Source: Sinomonas atrocyanea
GTDB lineage: Bacteria > Actinomycetota > Actinomycetes > Actinomycetales > Micrococcaceae
Direction of reading: 5' to 3'
DNA: 64,000 nt
Assembly (NCBI RefSeq): GCF_030812675.1
Contig: NZ_JAUSTE010000014.1
Coordinates: 40,627 to 104,626 of the forward strand
Below are positions 28,526 through 35,221 of this stretch, one piece after another. Under the pieces are notes generated by a model. That model was given only the letters and a program-made list of their open reading frames with translations. It was not told the DNA's origin and made no database searches. The position numbers were made by a program, and so were the translations under genes. Position 1 is the stretch's first letter, and every line of letters begins with the position of its first letter.

Positions 28526-29126
28526 GCACGCGCGCGAGACCTTCGGTCGCGTCTTCACCCCGCTCGCGCGGTTCCTGCTGCGCCTGCACGTCTCCCCGGA
28601 CGCGGTCACGCTCGCCGGAACGCTGGGCGTGTCCCTCGGCGCCATCATCCTCTTCCCCCTGGGCCAGCTCTTCTGGGGCGTCGTGGTCATCACCGCGTTC
28701 GTGTTCTCGGATGTCATCGACGGCCTCATGGCCCGCCTGTCGCAGCGCGCCGGCACGTGGGGCGGCTTCCTCGACTCGACGCTCGACCGCGTCCAGGACG
28801 CGGCGGTGTTCGGCGGCCTCGCCCTCTGGTTCTTCGGCAGCGGCGGGAGCTTCCTGACCGGGGCCCTCGCGGTGGCGTGCCTCGCGCTGGGCAACATCGT
28901 CTCCTACGCCAGGGCGAAGGCCGAGTCGCTCGGATACGCCGCGAACGTCGGCATCGCAGAGCGTGCCGAGCGGCTCGTCTCGACCCTCGTCGTCGCGGGC
29001 CTCGTGGGCCTCGGCCTGCCGGCGGTGTTCCTGACGTGGACGCTTGGGCTCCTTGCGGCAGCCAGCGCCGTCACAGTGGTCCAGCGGGTGCTCGCGGTGC
29101 ACCGGCAGGCGGGCAGCCGGGGATAG
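28515..29126 (+). CDS. pgsA: Phosphatidylinositol phosphate synthase (CDP-alcohol phosphatidyltransferase)
   Basis: 203 residues with about six membrane helices. The CDP-alcohol phosphotransferase signature is complete: DVIDGLMAR followed by GGFLDSTLD (D-x2-DG-x2-AR-x8-G-x3-D-x3-D). It joins CDP-diacylglycerol to inositol-1-phosphate to make the PI-phosphate precursor of actinobacterial phospholipids. The HIT-pgsA order is the standard phosphatidylinositol locus. The usual next genes, a PIM acyltransferase and PimA, are absent here; pdxS follows after 57 bp. The start overlaps the HIT gene. Confidence 0.9.
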   Translation: MLNRHARETFGRVFTPLARFLLRLHVSPDAVTLAGTLGVSLGAIILFPLGQLFWGVVVITAFVFSDVIDGLMARLSQRAGTWGGFLDSTLDRVQDAAVFGGLALWFFGSGGSFLTGALAVACLALGNIVSYARAKAESLGYAANVGIAERAERLVSTLVVAGLVGLGLPAVFLTWTLGLLAAASAVTVVQRVLAVHRQAGSRG

Positions 29127-29183
29127 ACTGAGGTGTCCCCACAGACGTTTCCAAGCTTTCCGCGCGACAAGAAAGACGAGCAC

Positions 29184-30092
29184 GTGTCTACTGAAGCAAA
29201 CGCCTCGGCTCCCACGACCGGCAGCAACCGGGTCAAGCGTGGCATGGCCGAGATGCTCAAGGGCGGCGTCATCATGGACGTCGTCAACGTCGAGCAGGCG
29301 AAGATCGCCGAGGATGCCGGCGCCGTGGCCGTCATGGCGCTCGAGCGCGTCCCTGCTGACATCCGTGCCCAGGGCGGCGTGTCCCGCATGTCGGACCCGG
29401 ACATGATCGACTCGATCATCGAGGCCGTCTCCATCCCGGTCATGGCCAAGGCGCGCATCGGCCACTTCGTCGAGGCGCAGGTCCTGCAGTCCCTCGGCGT
29501 GGACTACATCGACGAGTCCGAGGTCCTGACCCCGGCCGACTACGAGAACCACATCGACAAGTGGAAGTTCACCGTCCCGTTCGTGTGCGGTGCGACCAAC
29601 CTCGGCGAGGCCCTGCGCCGCATCAACGAGGGCGCGGCGATGATCCGCTCCAAGGGCGAGGCCGGCACCGGCGACGTCTCCAACGCGACCACGCACATGC
29701 GCAAGATCCGCGCCGAGGTCAAGCGCCTCACGTCCCTGCCCGAGGACGAGCTCTACGTCGCGGCCAAGGAGCTGCAGGCCCCGTTCGAGCTCGTCAAGGA
29801 GATCGCCGAGACGGGCAAGCTCCCGGTCGTGCTGTTCACCGCCGGCGGCATCGCGACCCCGGCGGATGCGGCGATGATGATGCAGCTGGGCGCGGACGGC
29901 GTGTTCGTCGGCTCGGGCATCTTCAAGTCCGGCAACCCGGCCGAGCGCGCCGCCGCCGTCGTGAAGGCCACCACGTTCTTCGACGACCCGGACATGATCG
30001 CCAAGGTCTCCCGCGGCCTGGGCGAGGCCATGGTCGGGATCAACGTCGACGACATCCCGCAGCCCCACCGCCTCGCCGAGCGCGGCTGGTAG
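29184..30092 (+). CDS. pdxS: Pyridoxal 5-phosphate synthase, PdxS subunit
   Basis: 302 residues, (beta/alpha)8 barrel that makes PLP from ribose-5-phosphate, glyceraldehyde-3-phosphate and ammonia supplied by PdxT. Conserved elements: [16 protein letters not shown], the catalytic Lys regions [10 protein letters not shown] and [11 protein letters not shown], and the phosphate-binding FVGSGIFKS. The GTG was chosen for the family length (about 300). Its partner pdxT is 10 kb away at 40133, although the two are normally adjacent in Actinobacteria. A strong hairpin ends the gene. Confidence 0.96.
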   Translation: MSTEANASAPTTGSNRVKRGMAEMLKGGVIMDVVNVEQAKIAEDAGAVAVMALERVPADIRAQGGVSRMSDPDMIDSIIEAVSIPVMAKARIGHFVEAQVLQSLGVDYIDESEVLTPADYENHIDKWKFTVPFVCGATNLGEALRRINEGAAMIRSKGEAGTGDVSNATTHMRKIRAEVKRLTSLPEDELYVAAKELQAPFELVKEIAETGKLPVVLFTAGGIATPADAAMMMQLGADGVFVGSGIFKSGNPAERAAAVVKATTFFDDPDMIAKVSRGLGEAMVGINVDDIPQPHRLAERGW

Positions 30093-30114
30093 ACACCCGT
30101 CTACGTGGCGATTC

Positions 30115-30148
30115 GGGCCCACGCTGCCATTCTCTGGCGGCGTGGGCC
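30115..30148 (+). terminator. Hairpin terminator after pdxS
   Basis: ggcccacgctgcc (30116-30128) pairs with ggcggcgtgggcc (30136-30148) over 13 bp with one G-T wobble and a 7-nt loop, then a T-containing tail (ctcgctcgttt). It sits between convergent genes and may serve both. Confidence 0.75.
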
Positions 30149-30209
30149 TCGCTCGTTTCGGCGCTGCAGTCCGCCGACGGAACCTCCCGCCGGTGGATCG
30201 GGCAGTTGC

Positions 30210-31067
30210 TCAGAAGAGTGTGAAGCCGTTCCAGCCGTGGCTCACCCTGTGCGGGGTCGTCGTCGGGCTGAACACATAGAGGACGCCCCTGCTGTCACGG
30301 CCCATCAGGTCAGGCTCGCCGTCACGTCCGTCCCAGGCGCCAGGGCAGATGACCGCGGTGTACGAGGGTCCGGTGGGGGTGATCTGGCGGCGCGGGTAGA
30401 ACGTGCCGTAGGGGTCCTCGGCGTAGAGCCAGAACTTGCCGGACTTGTCGATGGCGACGACGTCCCCATAGTTGCCGTCATTGCTCCAGTCGCCCACCCA
30501 GAGCACCTTGGTGTATTGGCCGAAGCCTCCGGCCAGCTTCTTGGGGCTGAAGTGGCGGGTGGCGGTGCTGAACCGGTAGTCCCAGAGGACGCCGGACTTG
30601 TCGCGGACCAGGATGCCGGTGCCGTGGGTCGTGCTGCCGTAGCCCTGGATCGTGGTGAAGGCGTTCCAGCCGGAGCCGATCTTGACCCTGGATTTGAACG
30701 TTCCGTCGCCGTTCCCCGCGTAGAGCCAGAGGTTGCCGTCATAGCCCCGGGCGACGATGTCGTTGTGGCCGCTCCGGGTGAAGTACCCGGTGATGATGGC
30801 GGTCATGTGGCTCCACCCGCCACTGATCCTCGTCCGTGCCAGGAAGCCGCCATCGCCGTTGCCGGGGTAGAGCCACAGGGTGCCGAAGCTGTCGCGCGCG
30901 AGGACGTCCGCATTGCCGTCGCCGTTGAAGTCCCGGTAGTCGGTACGGGTGGATGCGGCCTGCACGGTTGCGGGCAGCGGAGCGGCCTGAGCGGTCCCAG
31001 CGGATCCCGTTGCTATGACGAACAGCCCCATGATGCTCGTTACTACGCGTAATGTTGCCTTTTTCAT
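30210..31067 (-). CDS. Secreted FG-GAP/VCBS-repeat protein
   Basis: 285 residues. N-terminal signal peptide: MKKATLRVV, hydrophobic core IMGLFVIATGSAG, cleavage probably after AQA. The mature part has about four-five beta-propeller-type repeats of the FG-GAP/VCBS class, each with a D-x-D-G-N-x-D-V core (DFNGDGNADVLARD, GYFTRSGHNDIVARG, GDWSNDGNYGDVVAI) and an LWLYPGNGDGGF strand. Such repeats bind Ca2+ and occur in adhesins and lyase accessory domains. No catalytic domain is attached. It is monocistronic, with a strong promoter abutting the start. Confidence 0.85.
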   Translation of the reverse strand: MKKATLRVVTSIMGLFVIATGSAGTAQAAPLPATVQAASTRTDYRDFNGDGNADVLARDSFGTLWLYPGNGDGGFLARTRISGGWSHMTAIITGYFTRSGHNDIVARGYDGNLWLYAGNGDGTFKSRVKIGSGWNAFTTIQGYGSTTHGTGILVRDKSGVLWDYRFSTATRHFSPKKLAGGFGQYTKVLWVGDWSNDGNYGDVVAIDKSGKFWLYAEDPYGTFYPRRQITPTGPSYTAVICPGAWDGRDGEPDLMGRDSRGVLYVFSPTTTPHRVSHGWNGFTLF

Positions 31068-31072
31068 GCTAA

Positions 31073-31101
31073 AAGGTAGAGCCGCCGCTTTCCCCCGTCA
31101 A
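31073..31101 (-). promoter_or_regulatory. Sigma-A-type promoter of the FG-GAP gene, probably leaderless
   Basis: On the minus strand, TTGACG (31101-31096) and TACCTT (31078-31073) are exactly 17 bp apart. The -10 ends 5 bases before the ATG at 31067, so transcription should begin at or next to the start codon. No ribosome site is present. Confidence 0.6.
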
Positions 31102-31165
31102 TGAGAAGTAACCGGTGAGTAACGCTCGGGCTTTGGCACCTCCCGCCGGCCGGCTGAGGAATCCT

Positions 31166-31544
31166 TCAGCGGACAGCCGTTCGGCTTTGTGGGAAGAATG
31201 CCCGCACGGGCAGGAGCAGCCCGAGCAGGGAGAGGGCGATGAAGGCGACCTGGTGGATGTGGTCTTTGCCCCGGCGGCAGTCCGGCGCCCAGATGGATGG
31301 TCCAGAAGACGGGGTAGAACCAGAGCGCGATCCATGCCCAGCGCTCGCCCCGGCGGTACGGGATCAGGGCGACGAGACCGCCGAGGAGGCCCAGCCCGAT
31401 CGAGGCGAGCCCGTCAGCGCGGTAGAGCGCCTCATCAGCACCCATCGGCGCGATGGCGATCACTATGCCGAAGCCCATGATGCCGAGGCTCACGACTGCC
31501 AGAGCGATCCAGCCAATCCGCTGAGGCCAGCGCTGCCGACTCAC
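31166..31544 (-). pseudogene. Small membrane protein gene with single-base frameshift
   Basis: The GTG at 31544 (ggag 8 nt upstream) opens a frame with hydrophobic segments WIALAVVSLGIMGFGIVIA, GLASIGLGLLGGLVALIP and AWIALWFYPVFWTIHLGAG. After LPPG it turns into a basic nonsense tail. Removing one G from a run of four (cccc at 31269-31272 on the plus strand) restores KDHIHQVAFIALSLLGLLLP, a fourth membrane segment, and a TGA at 31166-31168. The repaired product is about 125 residues. Either a new pseudogene or a homopolymer base-call error. It is coupled to the gene at 31550. Confidence 0.6.
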
Positions 31545-31549
31545 GTGGT

Positions 31550-31879
31550 TTACTCCAGGCCTCCGAGGATGCCCAGTACCGTTGTGCAGGGCCACGGCCC
31601 GTGGCAGGCAGCGCAGGGCATTCCCATCAGCTCGCCCTCCGGGGCATGGATCTCCAGCATGAGCTCGCAGGCCGGGAGTGAGTCCTCCTGATGGGACATG
31701 CCGCGCCGCCGCGCCTCGTGCAGCATCTCGAGCATGGTCCTGTGCAGCGGAGGGGCGGGCTCGGGGCGCGGTAGGGCAATCACCTCCGCCATGAGCAGCG
31801 ACGGGGAGACCGGGGGTGTCACTGGGCCTGCGGCGAGGTCGGCCTGCGCCGCGAGCTCGCGGCGACGTCTGAGGTCCAT
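31550..31879 (-). CDS. Hypothetical protein with C-terminal Cys motif
   Basis: 109 residues, no membrane segment. The N-terminus is basic (MDLRRRRELAAQADL) and the C-terminus carries a CxxCxxxxxxC motif (PCAACHGPWPCTT), which could bind zinc. A possible helix lies between (RTMLEMLHEARRRGM). The ATG at 31879 follows gggagc. Proteins with this tail are common hypotheticals in Arthrobacter-like genomes by recollection only. It leads a two-gene unit with the frameshifted membrane gene downstream (5-bp gap). Confidence 0.6.
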   Translation of the reverse strand: MDLRRRRELAAQADLAAGPVTPPVSPSLLMAEVIALPRPEPAPPLHRTMLEMLHEARRRGMSHQEDSLPACELMLEIHAPEGELMGMPCAACHGPWPCTTVLGILGGLE

Positions 31880-32212
31880 AGTGCTCCCGATCGGGTGATG
31901 ATGGGTGGCGGTCGCGCCACCGGTAGCAAGAATACCTAAAGAGGCATGTCGAGTGCGGCTTTTCCGCGGTGACGGCGAGTGGCGACGATGGAGGGGCGTG
32001 GCGGCCAGCCGGGACGCTGCCGCCGGTCCCGCCGCGGGGACTTTCGGCACTGGGCCCTCTCGGATGCGCGGGCGTGTCATGGTGGGGTGAGCGCCGAGAC
32101 ACCCACGGGCACCGTGTGGCCCACGATCCACAAGGATCCGTCCGCGCTCACCGTGCCGCCCTGCCGTCCGCCGCACGGGTGGTCGCCGCGGCCCTCGAGG
32201 CGGTCTCCGCCC
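31880..32212. other. Gap between divergent genes
   Basis: About 330 bp without a convincing gene. It must hold the divergent promoter of the gene at 31879. The genes for E1 subunits that normally precede an E2 gene are absent; a short tail reading RVVAAALEAVSARA just before 32216 could be a vestige of one but is too short to judge. Confidence 0.35.
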
Positions 32213-32452
32213 GTGCATGAGCTGCGCATGCCCTCGCTCGGAGCGGACATGGAGCACGGCAAGGTGGTCGAGTGGCTCGTGCACCCGGGCGACACCGTCC
32301 ACCAGGGCGACCTCATCGCGGTAGTGGACACCGACAAGACCCTCATGGACGTCGAGTCGTTCGAGGACGGAATCGTGCGCGGCTATGCCGTCGACCTCGC
32401 CGAGACCGTGCCCGTCGGCACACCCATCCTCAGCCTCGCCGAGCCGGGCTAG
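32213..32452 (+). CDS. Lipoyl domain of a 2-oxoacid dehydrogenase E2, cut off by a stop codon
   Basis: 79 residues forming one complete lipoyl domain: MPSLGADMEHGKV at the start, the lipoylated Lys in VDTDKTLMDVES, and the closing VPVGTPILSLAEPG. In intact E2 proteins this continues into an Ala/Pro linker, and exactly such a linker (APAPDAAPAPPEPTPSP) follows in the same frame after the TAG at 32450-32452. So this is the 5-prime part of a broken E2 gene, although it could still be made as a free lipoyl protein. The GTG start lacks a strong ribosome site. Treat together with 32610-33506. Confidence 0.7.
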   Translation: MHELRMPSLGADMEHGKVVEWLVHPGDTVHQGDLIAVVDTDKTLMDVESFEDGIVRGYAVDLAETVPVGTPILSLAEPG

Positions 32453-32609
32453 GAGGCGCGTCCGGAGGACGGGGGCGCGCCCGCACCGGACGCAGCGCCC
32501 GCCCCGCCGGAGCCCACCCCCTCGCCACGGATCCCCGCGCCGACCACGGAGGCTGCGGGCCCGCCGCTGGGAGCGCCGCGTCCGACGCCGGCCGGCCGGC
32601 GCGTGCAGG

Positions 32610-33506
32610 TCCTCGCCCCTCGCGCGCCGCCTCGCGGCCCAGCTCGGCATCGATCTCGCAACCGTGGCGGGCACGGGCCAGCAGGGAAGCATCTCCGAGG
32701 CGGACGTCCGCCGGGCCGCGGCAGGCGCGCCACAGCAGCCGCCCCCAGCCGGCGCAGGGGAGGAGCCGCCCGCGCCCGCTCCCGCTCCGGCCGCTCCGGC
32801 TCCGGCTGCTCCCGCCGCCGTCCCGCCGGCCGAGGGGCGCGCGGCGACCCTGCGGGCGTCCATCGGCGCCGTCATGGCCAAGTCGTCGAAGGAGTCGATC
32901 CCGCACTACTACGTGAGCACCACCCTCGACCTCGCCCGGATGGGCGCCCTCCTGCAGGAGCGCAACCTCGCCCGGCCCGTCTCGGACCGCCTCGTCCCCG
33001 CTGCCTTCCTGCTCAAGGCCGCGGCCGTCGCGGCCCGGGAGGTGCCGGGCATGAACGGGCACTGGACCGACGGCAGGTTCGCACCCAGCGAGCACGTGCA
33101 CCTGGGCGTGGCGGTCGCCCTGCGCGGAGGCGGCCTCGTGGCCCCGGCCCTGCTCGACGCCGACGCGCTGAGCGTGGACGGGCTCATGCAGCGGCTGCGC
33201 GACCTCGTGGCCCGTGCGCGGGCGGGGCGGCTGGCGCGCACCGAGATGGCCAGTGCCACGATCACGGTGACGAGCCTGGGTGACCTCGGCGTGGAGGCGG
33301 TGTTCGGGGTGATCGTCCCCCCGCAGGTCGCCATGGTCGGGCTCGGACGGGTCGCCGAGCGGCCCTGGGCCGAGAACGGCATGCTCGGAGTCCGGATGGC
33401 CGCCACCGCGACCCTCTCCGCCGACCACCGCGTGAGCGACGGGCTCGGCGGCAGCCGCTACCTCAACCGGCTCGAGGAGCTCCTGCTGACCCCGGAGGAC
33501 CTATGA
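32610..33506 (+). pseudogene. E2 acyltransferase part of the broken 2-oxoacid dehydrogenase gene
   Basis: A frame shifted relative to the lipoyl part. It encodes the peripheral-subunit-binding domain (SPLARRLAAQLGIDL, GTGQQGSISEADV), a long Ala/Pro linker, and the catalytic domain (IPHYYVSTTLDL, VTSLGDLGVEAVFGVIVPPQ, catalytic His in LSADHRVSDG). The linker frame RVQVLA must join SPLARR; inserting one ctcgc unit near 32612 restores it, so a 5-bp repeat loss is a simple explanation. With the TAG upstream the gene carries two lesions. Internal starts (GTG 32664, ATG 32874) could yield a catalytic fragment. It overlaps the ACP gene by 4 bp. Confidence 0.65.
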
Positions 33507-33757
33507 CACCCGTGGACGCCCGCTCCGCCGTCGTCACCGCCCTGCGCCAGATCGCCCCCGAGATCGAGCCGCAGTCGCTCGAGGACTCCGACAGGCTCCG
33601 GCAGGACCTCGACCTCGACTCGCTCGACTTCCTGCGGCTCATCGAGCAGATCGCCGCGACGACGGGGATCGACATCCCCGAGCGCGACTACCCGGAGGTC
33701 GCCACCGTGGGCGGCCTGGTCGGCTACCTGGCCGCGCACCGGCAGCCCGAGGGCTGA
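33503..33757 (+). CDS. Acyl carrier protein
   Basis: 84 residues, four-helix ACP fold. The phosphopantetheine Ser lies in the motif LDLDSLDFLRL (DSL). Acidic flanks (ALRQIAPEIEPQSLEDSD) are typical. It overlaps the end of the E2 gene (ATGA), so the ACP and E2 catalytic domain were translated together; an E2 paired with an ACP suggests the acyl group made by the dehydrogenase is passed to this ACP rather than to CoA. That is inference. A hairpin follows immediately. Confidence 0.9.
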   Translation: MTPVDARSAVVTALRQIAPEIEPQSLEDSDRLRQDLDLDSLDFLRLIEQIAATTGIDIPERDYPEVATVGGLVGYLAAHRQPEG

Positions 33758-33779
33758 CGGCGCGGCCGCGGGCGCCGTC
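33756..33779. terminator. Hairpin between convergent genes
   Basis: gacggcgc (33756-33763) pairs perfectly with gcgccgtc (33772-33779), overlapping the ACP stop codon. It separates the ACP gene from the convergent phosphoribosyltransferase-hydrolase gene. Confidence 0.55.
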
Positions 33780-33784
33780 CTGGC

Positions 33785-35122
33785 TCAGGCCGTGCCCGCC
33801 GCCCTCGGCTGCGATTCCGGCTCGCCGACGAGGTGCTCGGCGAACCAGTCGCGCGCGAGCCGCGCGACGGCGTCGAGCGCGCCGGTCTCCTCGAACAGGT
33901 GCGTCGCCCCGGGGACGATCTCGAGGCGGTGGCGGCACGTGAACTGCGCCGCCGCCTCCCGGTTGAGTTCGAGGACCTGCCGGTCCGCGCCGCCGACGAT
34001 CAGCAGCGTCGGCGCGCGCACCGCGGAGAGCCGAGGACCCGCGAGATCCGGCCGGCCGCCGCGCGAGACGACGGCGCCGATGTCCGCCCCCGGCTCCGCG
34101 GCGGCCCAGAGCGCGGCCGCCGCGCCCGTGCTCGCCCCGAAGTAGCCCACGGGCCGCGGCGTTCCGGCGCTCACGGTGCGCAGCCACGCGGTCACGGCGG
34201 TCAGCCGCGCGGCGAGGAGTTCGACGTCGAACACGGCATGGCGCAGCAGCTCCTCCTCGGGGGAGAGGAGATCCATGAGCAGGGTGCCGAAGCCCGCGTC
34301 CCTGAGCACCCGGGCGACCGCACGGTTCCGCGGGCTGTGCCGGCTGCTGCCGCTGCCGTGGGCGAAGACGATGACGGCTCCCGTCGCGGGGAGGTGGAGC
34401 GAGCCGCGCACGGTCGTGTCGTCCACCGGGATGGCGACGTCCTCGTCGATCGGGGCGGGGGAGTCCACCGGCCGCGGGTGCACCGCGCGCCGGGCCGCGG
34501 CGTCGAGGAGCTGCAGCACATCGTCGTCCGTTGTCGCCGAGAAGTCTCTGTAGAACCGTCCGACGGCACGGAACGGGGACGGAGTGGTCAGGCACACCAC
34601 CTCGTCCGCCTCGGCGATCTCGCCGACCGTGTCCGCAGGGCCGACCGGGACCGCGAGGACCACCCGGGCGGCGCCCAGGGCACGGGCCACCCGGCAGGCG
34701 GCGCGCGCGGTCGAGCCCGTGGCGATCCCGTCGTCCACCAGGATCGCCGTCCGGCCCCGCAGGTCCTGCTGGGGGCGGACCGCCCGGATGCGCGCCGTGC
34801 GCTCGCGCAGCACCTCGCGCTCGCGGGCCTCCACCAGGGCAAGCTCGCGTTCCGTGACGCCCGAGACCGCGAGGACATGGTCGTCCAGCACGCGGACGCC
34901 CCCCTCGCCGACGGCGCCCATGGCCAGCTCGGGCTGGAAGGGCACTCCGAGCTTCCGCACGACGATCACGTCGAGGGGCGCATCGAGGGCCACCGCCACC
35001 TCGAAGGCGACGGGGACCCCGCCGCGGGGGAGTCCGAGGACCACCGCGTCCTGCTGGCGGTATCGCGTGAGGGCCCTGGCGAGCTCCCGGCCGGCCTGGG
35101 ACCTGTCTTTGAAGACGTGCAT
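33785..35122 (-). CDS. Phosphoribosyltransferase fused to an alpha/beta hydrolase
   Basis: 445 residues with two domains. N-terminal (1-215): type I phosphoribosyltransferase, with VVLGLPRGGVPVAFEVA and the PRPP loop ILVDDGIATGSTARAA. C-terminal (about 220-435): dienelactone-hydrolase-like alpha/beta hydrolase with the nucleophile elbow YFGASTGAAA, a later Asp (LIVGGADRQVL) and His (PGATHLFEE). This fusion is known in several bacteria, but its joint reaction is not established. The ATG at 35122 follows aggaggtcgcc. It is convergent with the E2/ACP unit; related clusters may link the three genes. Confidence 0.88.
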   Translation of the reverse strand: MHVFKDRSQAGRELARALTRYRQQDAVVLGLPRGGVPVAFEVAVALDAPLDVIVVRKLGVPFQPELAMGAVGEGGVRVLDDHVLAVSGVTERELALVEAREREVLRERTARIRAVRPQQDLRGRTAILVDDGIATGSTARAACRVARALGAARVVLAVPVGPADTVGEIAEADEVVCLTTPSPFRAVGRFYRDFSATTDDDVLQLLDAAARRAVHPRPVDSPAPIDEDVAIPVDDTTVRGSLHLPATGAVIVFAHGSGSSRHSPRNRAVARVLRDAGFGTLLMDLLSPEEELLRHAVFDVELLAARLTAVTAWLRTVSAGTPRPVGYFGASTGAAAALWAAAEPGADIGAVVSRGGRPDLAGPRLSAVRAPTLLIVGGADRQVLELNREAAAQFTCRHRLEIVPGATHLFEETGALDAVARLARDWFAEHLVGEPESQPRAAGTA

Positions 35123-35221
35123 GGCGACCTCCTCGCGTCCCTCCACTGTCCCTCCGCGGGGCATGCGGCGGCAGGGCACAATGTCCATAAAGCCGTCCGC
35201 GCGGCGATGGCCCCGTGGTGA

